Below are positions 14,801 to 24,703 of a stretch of 64,000 nucleotides of DNA, piece after piece. Under the pieces are notes generated by a model, which worked only from the letters and a program-made list of their open reading frames with translations, ran no database searches and was not told the DNA's origin. Each line of letters begins with the position of its first letter. Within the stretch, counting starts at the first letter, position 1. A program made the position numbers and the translations under genes. This DNA comes from Melampsora larici-populina 98AG31 (lineage: Eukaryota > Basidiomycota > Pucciniomycetes > Pucciniales > Melampsoraceae). Location: positions 165,280-229,279 of the forward strand of contig NW_006768832.1 in assembly GCF_000204055.1 (NCBI RefSeq). The letters run 5' to 3'.

Positions 14801-16396
14801 CTTTCATTACGTCTGTCACCCACAGGTTATCTATATCGGACGTATCCAACCCTAATGACAGAGCCTGAATCGACCAAAATCATGGACCAGGTATTTGCTG
14901 ACCCTAGTATCGAGCTACGGTCTCGATTATTGAAACTCATTGCCGAGTTTCTAGCTAGTCAGACGGACAAGTCTGAAGCTATGGAAGACAAAAGTACGAG
15001 TCTTGCGTGAAAGAATTGAGCGGTAAGTAAGCTGGTTGACCACTACAATCTTTCACAGGTTTGACACCGATAACCAATACGATCGATATGGATCAACTGA
15101 TCGGAAATACCGACAACTTTGCTGACTCTGGGTTTGTCTGAATTCCCTTTTCTGACATGTTTTGCCTCCCTCAAGACTAGCCAAGCACTAAGTTCATATT
15201 TGCTCCATTGAACGAATAGTGTTGGTTTGGCGATTGTACAGCGATATCTTCCTCAGATTACCACGTTCGCTCAGTCTGTCGATGGTCCGATGCAAAAGGC
15301 GGCCGTCGATATCATCGCTTATACCATCAAGCAAGGTCTCGCTCACCCCATGTCATGCATACCCGTCTTAGTAGCATTAGAAAGCTCTAGCGATCAGACG
15401 CTTGCAAAACGTGTCTTCGGACTGCACACGCTCTTGCATACCAAACGGCCGGACCTAGTTCACACCCGATTCTTAGAGGTTATGCGAGAAGTTTACAAGT
15501 TCTATTCCAGAACAAGCTCATCTGTCTCTGGTATGTTGGACCGCTTCGTAATCTGATAGTTACTTTTGCTGGTACTGACATCTGCTCTTACATTTCAGGG
15601 TACTTCGACAATCCCGCACGCTCGGTCATTGCTCCTTGGTATACGCTTTTGAGCCAGAAACGCACGTGGAGATTGGATCTGATTAGAAGTCTCATCAAGT
15701 CCTTTTCGGTTGATCCTCTCTCGAGTACCGTAGAAATTGATGATTCAACGATCGACTTTAACCGTTTCCTTTGTGAAGCCATACTCACGATTGATTTCAA
15801 AACTCAAGAGGAAGTCTTGACGCTCGTCAATGCTTTGAATTTGATATTGGGACAGTATGCGTATCAAGCTCTAGATGTTTTGGAAGGTGGTATGACAATG
15901 AAGATGCTCGATGAGGAAGATGAAGATGACCTTGAGAATGACGTTTCCGAAGATATAGGATCAAAGTCGGTTGCTATTCGCGCTTCAGTGGTACTAGGAA
16001 TGGTGTTCAGGTTAAGAGATCGAGTAAAGATTTTGTATGGACTGACAGATCAGTAAGTATCTCCTCTTTCTTACAGAGTGGACACTATACTATATGACGT
16101 GGCTGAAAAATCTTGATCCGCACTCGAATTGTAGGAAATGTTCAAAGTTTTTGGCCTCGGGTGGCAAGAAGAGTAAAATGGGAGATACAGCAGCGGTGAG
16201 AAGAGTGAAGGTAATGGAGGAAGACAAAGAGAACTTCGAGAATGGTTTGTCATCGTCGTTTATGAAGGGAAAACTAGAAAGCAAAGAAGACATGTTAGAT
16301 CAGGTCAAGATATTTGAAAAACTAGTAAGGGATGATGTGATTTTAGGACAAAATGCGGCAGATGAAGATGAAGATGATACGATGATGGAGGAATGA
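8821..16396 (+). CDS. SCC2: Cohesin loader Scc2/Mis4/NIPBL
   Basis: HEAT-repeat subunit of the cohesin loading complex, which with Scc4/Mau2 loads cohesin onto chromatin in the nucleus. Hand-joined exons: 8821-8992, 9061-9289, 9370-10028, 10082-10768, 10846-11383, 11452-11712, 11782-11923, 11988-12161, 12203-12367, 12431-12621, 12698-12893, 12955-13101, 13194-13337, 13414-13920, 14015-14158, 14241-14475, 14562-14593, 14652-14745, 14826-14993, 15059-15131, 15220-15530, 15599-16052, 16135-16396. They total 5985 nt (1994 aa), somewhat longer than yeast Scc2 or fission yeast Mis4. The family signature lies at 12955-13450: a block MLDSSPAVRDAVMDLIGKYV, then GLSVRRRVVKLLK, then ELAMDGLGELWF. The N-terminal third is low-complexity and Ser/Pro-rich. 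An acidic patch (EDEDD) occurs near the end. An earlier in-frame start is only TTG (8782), so ATG 8821 is chosen. One 60-nt in-frame segment (13549-13608) has perfect GT..AG borders and is probably a further intron, giving 1974 aa. Confidence 0.92.
13549..13608 (+). other. In-frame 60 nt putative intron in SCC2
   Basis: The segment starts GTAAGT, ends CTTCAG, begins at codon phase 0, is exactly 20 codons long and has no stop. Either splicing or retention keeps the frame. Its length matches neighbouring introns, so splicing is more likely. Confidence 0.6.
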
Positions 16397-17177
16397 GTGT
16401 GAGTGCAATACAAAGGGGCGCGAGAAGTGTAGATGAGATCTTGCTAATTGGTATGAAAGCAATTCTTTTCTGCATCTATATTATGATTTGCATGTAGACT
16501 GTTTGTTGTTGTTTGTATTATCAAGTGTGTAAATTATCATAATCCGGTAGAAGTTGATATATTTTAATGGATCTTTTTGTCTGCAGACAAGTTAATTCAT
16601 GAACATTAGTGAAGGATAAAATTAGCTAAATCCGTAGCAAGTTTCATGGCAGCTGATGATGTTTGAATTCTTAACCCTCAAGCCATGTTTATAACTAACA
16701 TCTGCATACTAACACAAAACCAGGGAGCAACTAGGAATCTAAGAAGCCTTGATTGAAGCTCACATTTTTTTAATGTGTTTTGAAGCACAGTAGAGGACAG
16801 TTCTTATCCCAAAAACTACTTGCAGGCCAATGCAAAACGGAAGTTGGACTTTCAACTCTGAGAATATATATGTATGTTGTACCGTGAAACACTCGGGGAA
16901 AGATAGACTCGGATTAATTTCCGACCCGCTGCAAGTGATAGTGCAGTATGTACCAGCAGTACCGGAGTGTATGAGAGTGACAGTTTAGATTTTTTTTTGG
17001 TTTTGATCGGTTGGTCCTCAGCATTTGCCATTCATAGTTTTGATTTTCAAATGTCCCCTCAGACATTGGGATAACTAGTTAATAAGTTTCTTTTATCTTT
17101 TTATGACATCAATCACCATCTCTCTCTCTTTCTATCTCTTAGATCAATTTTCAATATAGACAGCAAAAACTTCAAGC
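16397..17177. other. Intergenic region SCC2-importin
   Basis: About 780 bp that should hold the SCC2 3' end and the importin promoter. A CT-rich tract at about 17118-17142 lies 40-60 bp before the importin ATG, like the one before RHO1. No gene is seen. Confidence 0.5.
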
Positions 17178-20100
17178 ATGGACCGCAATCATGACCTTGA
17201 TAGCCTCTTTCAGGCTTCACTATCTTCCGATATCAACTCCCGACATGCTGCTGAACAACAACTACAAGCATTAGAACTTACTGAAGGATTCGTATCATCC
17301 ATATTCTCATTGGTGGCTTCCTCATCCAAGGACTTGCCAGTCCGTCAAGCTGCAGCTGTTTATCTCAAGAATCGTATTAGGGCATCATACGATCGGATTG
17401 GCCAGCTTAAACCTACCTCCGTCTCAGAACCCGATCGAGCGTTCCTTAGACAGCACCTACTCGATGGACTATCCTCTGTGCACCCATCGATTCGAATTTT
17501 GTTATTACCAACTCTCTCGGCGATCATCTCCGTGGACTACCCTCATCTTTGGCCTGACTTGCTTTCGCAGACTGTCCGCTTAATCTCGACCAATGAATTG
17601 GCTGCTATCGAAGCTGGTCTCTTGACGTTGGTTGAAATTATGCGTCTTTACCGATGGGCAGGGCGCGAGAAAGGAGATTTATCGGATCACGTTGTCGCCG
17701 CTACTTTCCCACTCCTTTTGCCACTTGCTCAAAATTTACTCAATCAATCAGTCGACAACTATTTTCTCCAACCTCGACCTTCTTCTGCGGCTGAAGCAAA
17801 CTCGAACATTGGCACTCTCATGCATCTCATACTCAAAATCTACAAGACATCGATCACTGCTGAATTGCCTCCTTTCCAACAACAGCATATTGTACCTTGG
17901 GGTCAACTTCTACTGACTGTAGTCCGTAAACCACTCAAGGATAGTGTTGGATTTCCTTCTCAATTAGAGGATAGAGAACGGTGGGGTTGGACGAAGGCAA
18001 AGAAATGGGCGTACTTTACGGTCAATACCTTTTACATAACCATTTCGCTGGTCTCTAGTTTTGACTGACAAACAAAATCACTTTTGACTCCTGTTCCACA
18101 GCTCAATCGACTATACTCTAGATACGGTTCACCGTCACAACTTCCTACAGCCATGTTGTCTTATAAACCGTTTGCAGAGAAATTTATTGCCTGTTTTGCT
18201 TGCCCAATTCTGCGCCTATATCTCGATCAAGTTGAACTCCACGTCCAGGGTCTTGAGTGGATGAGTAAAAGGCTTATATGTCACACCATAGCTTTTCTGG
18301 AAGAAAGGTGAGCCGAGTACAACCAATTCTCTCCTGGCGTGCGAAGATTCTCATATCTCATGATTGCATCTGTGCCCTGGTCATTAGTATTCGACCCAAG
18401 GAGACATGGGCCGCTCTGAGATCGCACATTCCGGCTTTATTGCCAAGATTTATCTTTCCGTTGGTATGTATCAGTCCTGAGGAAGTGCGAGAGTTTCAGG
18501 AGGAACCGGAAGACTACGCTCGAGCCCAATTTGGAGACTTTTTTGAAGATTTGTGTACCAGCCCTAGTACGATGGCAGCTCAATTCATCTTAGCATTGGG
18601 GTCAGGTCGAAAGAAGACCATGTTTATGAGTATGCTGTCCTTCATAACGGATATATGTTCGAAGTATGTCCTACATTTCTCGTTACCTTTTGAGAGTGGC
18701 GTGACGGCGTGTTCCACGAACAGATTGGCTAATCAAGCGAAATACATATCACACTACAGATATCCCAACGAGGCCAATCCCCGGGAGAAAGATGGCGCAC
18801 TCCGTATGCTCGCATATCTTGCCACAGTCATCACTGAGACCGTAAGTTCTGTTACATCTCCTTTCTTGGCGTGCATCGGATGTAATCTTTAACCTTGCCT
18901 ATCAAAACACAGAAATCCTTGCGCAAGAACATTGAAGGATGCCTCATTTCATATGTTTTTCCCGAGTTCCAAAGCGAGCACGCCTTCCTACGTGCACGAG
19001 TAAGTGTCACTTTTGTAGCCGTCTTTTAATGATGTGATCTTTTGCTGAATCTTGGTTTTGAATGAAACAAGACTTGTGAAGTGATCCGTAAATTCGAAAA
19101 CGCCGGCTCAGAATGGACAGATCCGAAGGTTAACCCATTTCATCCTTACCACAAATCGTCCGCCTTTTTAATCAGCTCTTATTTGAATTTCGCTGGGGAT
19201 CTTTCTGGAATCTTCCGATCAGATCATAAGCGCTTACTATCAAGGCGTGATGCAATGCCTATCAGATAGCGCCTTGCCGGTGCGCGTACAGGCGGCTCTC
19301 ACACTTGCCGACATATCAGACCACCCTCAGATACACGAAGCCTTAGCTCCACATATAGGAGGTGTTATGCAGGGTAAGCACCACTTGAGATCTTCATAGT
19401 TAATTGAACTTGTTCCCGGTCATTCTCTGCTGACCATTAGTCTTGGGCGCATAGGAATGTTAAGGCTTTCGAATGAAGTGGATTTAGACAGCCTCACTCA
19501 AGCCACGCGGTGCTTGGTTTCAGGATTCTCGGATGAGCTTCTACCCTACGCAGCAGATTTGGCCCAAGCCTTGCATGAGTCGTACATGAGACTCATGTCT
19601 GAGATTGCAGATACGCGGCAAAGATTGGGCGATGAGGACGACGACTCGAGCGAAGAGAAGGTTTTGGTAGCTATGAACATCCTCAAAACTCTTCAACAGC
19701 TTGTCGTCGGTCTAGAAGGAAATCCCACGGTGTTGATGCAGGTAGAGGCTGCGTCGATTCCTCTGATAGAGTATACCCTAAAGCAAGAATTAGTCGGTGC
19801 GTCCATCGCTTTACCAATCTCATAGTGGCTTCAGCTGCGTTTACTGATATTCCATCTCTAGAAATATACGATGAAGCTCTGGAATTGCTTGATTCGATCC
19901 AATTCGCTTTGAAAGATATCTCGAATGCCCAATGGTCACTCTTTGATATCATTTACAACATCTTCAAAACATCAGGAACAGATTTTATATCAGAGATGTT
20001 CCCTTCGCTTGATAATTTTGTCACCTACGGTTCTAATTTTCTCGCCACCCACGCTGAGAAGAGAAACATGGTTTTTGACATTTACTTGGCTACGATAACG

Positions 20101-21303
20101 AGTAAAAATCTAAGTTGTTCTGATCGTATGGTGGCTTGTAAGCTAGCCGACAGTATCTTGCTTTGTATGAAAGGTAATGCCGATGAAGCAATACCACTCT
20201 TCATCAATCATACCATGAAGATCATTCAACGTGGCATCACCACTGTTGATCCAATCACTACGAAAGGACTGTTTATGCATTCTTTGGAAGTGATCCTCAA
20301 CACGATTTATTATAACCCTAGTATGGCTATGAATGTCTTGGTGGAAAACAATTGGAGTGGTGACTTTTTCAGCGGATGGTTCAATCGATTGTCGTCGTTT
20401 CAGAGGACCCACGACAAGAAGTTGAGCTTATTGGCGATATGCTCAATTCTTTCAATCAGTCTGAATGAAAGTGCCGAAAGTATTCTGGTCCAAAGTTCCG
20501 CCCAGCTCTTGATAGGGGCTCTGTCTTTGTTCGAAACTTTGCCTACAGCCATCAAAAGTGGGTTCTATCATATGTCACAGTATCAAGTAAATTTCTTGCG
20601 TAGCTGAGAATAGTGTGATATCTTCTCTATAGACCGCTTCGAACTGGAGAATGATTACAACATTGATTCTGACGATTCTGACGATGGCAATACAACTGTC
20701 GATGAGGGAAGCGAACCAGAAGATGTCGATGACACAGGTAATTTCTCAATACTTAATAATTGTGGTAATTGACTCACTCATGGTTTCCACAGATGACTGC
20801 GATTTGGTGGATCCGCAGATACGCGCTCCATCTAGCTATTGCAATCCTCAAAACGTAAGTCCAAGTCGTACAGCGATCCTTTTTGTTTGCAAAACTTGAC
20901 TCTGTCTGTATTTGCTCCACAGTCTTTTGGTCGTGGTGGCGGTGATGACGAGCGCACCATTCCGCCAAGCTCACTGTGGAGTGATGAAATTCTTTGGGAG
21001 ACACCGCTAGATCGGGTCGATGTTTACAAAGAGTTTGCATTGGTCATGAAAAGTAAGTGCTTCATTCAATGCAAACAAGTGCTTAAACAATCGTGCTATT
21101 CATCTACTGACTCGTTCGATTTAGATGTCGAAGATAGTGGTTCTCCCATCCTTCATATCATCTCAAATGCTTTGAGTCCTGAGCAACGAATGAGCCTACA
21201 AAAAATTCTCCACCAAGCAAATAACGGTGGCGAATTCGGAATGAAAAGCGAGATCCAACAATCGGTTCAAGTTAACAGTCATATCAACAATCAGGCCTTA
21301 TAA
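17178..21303 (+). CDS. Importin-7/8 (Sxm1/Nmd5) family karyopherin
   Basis: Importin-beta type nuclear transport receptor, a cytosol-nucleus shuttle that binds Ran-GTP and cargo. Thirteen exons (17178-18020, 18102-18307, 18388-18663, 18760-18841, 18913-18999, 19072-19128, 19223-19373, 19455-19796, 19862-20557, 20633-20737, 20793-20854, 20923-21052, 21125-21303) give 1071 aa, close to the roughly 1040 of IPO7/8. The N-terminus is a classic IBN_N domain: DINSRHAAEQQLQALE followed by LPVRQAAAVYLKNRI. Mid-protein blocks DGALRMLAYLATV, VFPEFQSEHAFLRAR and ALPVRVQAALTLADI correspond in order to IPO7/8. A strongly acidic stretch (IDSDDSDDGN, EPEDVDD) precedes the C-terminus, as in this family. I cannot decide between Sxm1 and Nmd5 orthology. 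The reading frame is intact throughout. Confidence 0.93.
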
Positions 21304-21535
21304 TGTAGACCTACCATCATATTCGAATCTTCAAGATGCTAGTGGAACTGACACAGCACGGGGTGAGGAGAAGAGTATTCATGTCTTAGTTTCATCGGTT
21401 TCGAGTTTCAATGTGATGTTATTCGTGGTTTTCGTCATTTTTCTTATATTCTTGGCTTCTCTGATCATTCATCTACCTGAACCACTTCAAGGGTTGTTAC
21501 CAAAAGATCGATTTGCTACTTTCTTTGCACCATAG
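21245..21535 (+). other. Frame-shifted tail ORF with a membrane segment
   Basis: Overlapping the importin terminal exon in another frame is an open frame that runs 230 bp past the importin stop to a TAG at 21533-21535. It encodes a polar stretch and then about 20 hydrophobic residues (VMLFVVFVIFLIFLASLII) followed by a short charged tail, as in a tail-anchored protein. It has no upstream ATG of its own before the hydrophobic part. It could be an alternative 3' end of the importin transcript, a remnant of another gene, or chance. Confidence 0.3.
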
Positions 21536-22218
21536 ATGTGAACGAGACTGAAAAATATTGCTGTCTGTGGGGTGTGGAAATTTGCATATTTTATTGTCAT
21601 ATCATTGATAGCTATGTGATCAAAGATCTAAAAGGTCAGGAGACAGACTCCAAGATCAGATTATGAGTAGAATAGAATCCACATGAACGGTAAAATCAGA
21701 CCTTGTGAAGATCAAAGGAATGGTAGACGGAGGCTGACCAGCAACATCTGATTGCTGAATATCACACTCAACAAACAGACCAGTGTGATAGGAATGGACT
21801 GGATGGCAATGAAACCTTCAAGTTGGCTGGTGCTGTTTTGTCCTCCAGACAATACTATGTATAAATTCAAGATATTGCAGATCTTGGGATCTGGCGTGGG
21901 ATAGATAATGAACTTTTGTAAGTATCACTTCAGGTCTGATAAGAGGTCCAGTCATTATTCTGCTCAATAGTAGGTGATATATAGAGTGCCAGAATAACAG
22001 CAAGATATGGATTTTGTCAGCCTTGCCAGCAAAGACTTCAACAAAGACATTTGGTAAACATTCTAAAAATGTCAAACAATGGCTCTGCTTCTTGTCCATA
22101 TATTTCAGCCAGCCTTCTTCAGCAAACCATTCCTTATCTGACCATCCAATAAACCTCAACACAATCCAAATTTCTCACAAGTGATTCCATAGCTTTGGTC
22201 ATAATCTTGCTATGAGCC
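21536..22218. other. Non-coding DNA downstream of importin
   Basis: No gene is recognised. One minus-strand frame at 21818-22162 has no known family and no splice continuation. Confidence 0.4.
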
Positions 22219-22221
22219 TAA

Positions 22222-22644
22222 GAGTCCGTTCGGTTGCCTCCGACCTCGCAGGTTGACCCAGCCAAAATCTCAAGCGTACGCTTCGAGGCAGTTTGAAGTG
22301 TACGCTTGAAATTCTGCTGTTCGGTACAGAAGCCGCGGTCGACCTTTGAGGCGTCCACCTCGAGGTCGGCCAGCCAAATTTGTCGACCTGCCAGGTTTGA
22401 CGTTTTGGTCGAATCTTGCAGGTTGACCTGGCTAGTGCCATAGACCTGAAACCAGGAGCGCGACATCAGATTTTGCAAAGGGAGAAAACCCATAAGTTGC
22501 GAGGTCAACTACACTTCAAGTCGAGTGTACCGAACGCACCAAACCCTGGTACACGCTTCGTGGCAGACATGGTCTACCTGCGGATCCGCAGGTAGACGCC
22601 TCGCAAGTCTACGCCTGCGAGGTCGAAGGCAGCCGAACGGACTC
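22222..22644. mobile_element. Tourist/Harbinger-like MITE with TAA target duplication
   Basis: A 423 bp element bounded by inverted repeats: GAGTCCGTTCGG at the left, its exact complement at the right, with the similarity continuing inward (TGCCTCCGACCTCGCAGG against CCTGCGAGGTCGAAGGCA). It is flanked by TAA at 22219-22221 and 22645-22647. A 3 bp TWA duplication is characteristic of PIF/Harbinger elements. The interior holds further partial repeats of the CCTCGAGGTCGGCC type and is far more GC-rich than its surroundings. There is no coding capacity, so it would depend on a transposase elsewhere. Confidence 0.8.
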
Positions 22645-22647
22645 TAA

Positions 22648-24087
22648 TAATCCTGTTGGTCCCACATCATCTCCTGACTTTGATGACAAGTCAAGTTAGC
22701 CATGATCTCTCATGCATTATCACAATAATTTTTGAATAGCTGGGTTGTATTCAACACCCACACTTCCCCTTGTACATACACTTACTGGCACAACAGTCAT
22801 TACCCACTATGCATTTCCTTCTTTCCACTGCTAGTGCATAGCAATGAGTCCTTCAGGTGATTCTTGGTCCCAATTTTCAATGAGGATTGGATCTTTGAGG
22901 GATCCAGATGTTGGCCAGGACCCCTGAGCCCTCAACTGCCAGGGCTAGACTCAGGCTAAGCCACAATCCAAAAAATGTGGCAGGGGGCGTGCAGCACTCC
23001 AAGCCAACCAAATTTCTGACTTCTTCACCAACCCACACCCTCCTCCCAACCTCTCCAGTCCCCATGAGGCTCCAGCTTAAACAAAAATATACAGGGACCT
23101 AACAATCCTGCGGGATCTTGTCTTGTATTTTTGTCCAGGTGGGGCCTGATCCCATGGGGTGATTATAATCAATCTTGAGGTTCTAGGGAAGCCAGAAAAT
23201 GAGAAAGAGGAAAGGTGCAGAATAAGTACTGTTCCTATGCTGCTCTAGTAGGATTATATGTGAAAATACTAATAGTACTATCACATGATGTACATTTTGC
23301 CAAGCACATATCAGAACTTTAAGTGTTGCACAGGATGTAGTGGATTTTAACCGCACAGGAATTGTCATAGCAACCAGGAGTGAGATCTGACTATCTCAAC
23401 TTAATCAGTCATCTCAAGTACAGCTGTTCATGAAATCAATGTCATGTTTGCAAAATTTCATGCAAGTTTGGTCGCCACATCAGCATCTCATACAGCTAAT
23501 ACAGGCATCTCAAAGTGATCCTATGTAAGACCTGTAACTGACCCAGGGTGTACATTAGGTCAATCAGCCTTGGGGTCTACCATATAGATTGGTCCTCCAA
23601 TTGCTGCTTGTCAACCAGAGTCTTCCTCACCACATCCCTCTGCCTACATACCCTCCCTCACTCAAAAACTGTGCTAAAAAGACCTAGGAACATTGGATTC
23701 AGGGAAGATACTCTTTCATACTGGTTCACAGCTCTGCCAACTGTCCCTGACAAACTTTCCATTGTTTGAGCTGTGGGACTCTAATCTGTGTGAGCCAGAA
23801 AATCCAATGCCAGCACCAAGGTCTTGGCTTTTCAGCATCTACATGAAGGCAAGACAATTGATGTGGATTGGAATGGTGTGAACTCTATTGAAGTCATTGG
23901 TTAGCCCAAGCACAATCTTACAATGGTATGTGCTACACGGGATCTGCTGTTTGGAGTCCTGCCAAATACCACAAACTTGGTAGGCACACAAAGTTGTTGG
24001 ATGAATATCACAACTTCATGCTGGAACTATTGAATGGTAATCCTGGCCTCTGCCTAGAGGATTATTGACACTCTGTGTACTGGGGAA
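22648..24087. other. Non-coding/decayed accessory DNA
   Basis: Only short frames without a recognisable family. This DNA is the target into which the LTR retrotransposon inserted: the sequence resumes at 30371 after the duplication CTGCC. Confidence 0.4.
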
Positions 24088-24092
24088 CTGCC
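24088..24092. repeat. Target-site duplication, left copy
   Basis: CTGCC immediately before the 5' LTR is repeated exactly at 30366-30370 immediately after the 3' LTR. Confidence 0.95.
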
Positions 24093-24483
24093 TGTAAGAC
24101 CTACGGTCATTACACAGACATAACTCACCAATCACTTAAATATTAACACTTATACTTAAAATGATTTCTCATATATATTATTGTTCTCAATTCTACGCTT
24201 GGTTCCTTAGCGATTCGGGACTGACTTCCCACCCCTTATCCTTCGGAACCAGGTAAGCGTTCATATTCTTTCTAGTGTTATCATTCTTTTCTTTTGATGC
24301 TTGTAGAGTGTTAGAGCGATTCGGGACTGACTTCCCACCCCTTATCCTTCGGAACCAGTCTCCTATACTGGGTATTCCGTTGATTTGAAATATAAGTCTC
24401 TCGGGTTCTAGAAACCTGTCCCGCTGTGTGTTCCACGGCGCTCTCTTTGTGCATTCCCGGTGAAGGTTCTAAGGAACCTTACA
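24093..24483 (+). repeat. 5' LTR
   Basis: 391 bp, begins TGTAAG, ends CTTACA. It contains a duplicated 44 bp block (24209-24252 and 24315-24358) separated by an intron-like segment that starts GTAAGC (24253) and ends TTGTAG (24306). Just before the end is a perfect hairpin AAGGTTC-TAAG-GAACCTT. Confidence 0.95.
24253..24306 (+). other. Putative intron inside the LTR
   Basis: The 54 bp segment between the two copies of the LTR-internal direct repeat has a consensus-like donor (CAG|GTAAGC) and acceptor (TTGTAG), and the length fits introns of the cellular genes here. If transcription starts upstream of it, a 5' leader intron is possible. The same segment exists in the 3' LTR. Confidence 0.4.
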
Positions 24484-24703
24484 CTTTTTTTTTCTCAAAC
24501 CCACGAGACACAAAACGCTAGGATACTACAGTTCGCTTTTGATTGAATCGAATGACTACTCCGCAATTCAACTATACACTTAATTCAGTTGAAACCTTAA
24601 CTCTACTCAATTCGATCGACACAGTCTAATCAACTGTCCAACACCTAAGCCTTCTGATACAAGGAAGACCTCGGCAATCTTGCCAAAACTTTTTCTATTT
24701 TGC

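Noticed and set aside
24680..24703. Longer N-terminus for the LTR polyprotein
   Set aside because: The codon at 24680 is TTG. The first ATG is at 24704 and gives a sensible start.
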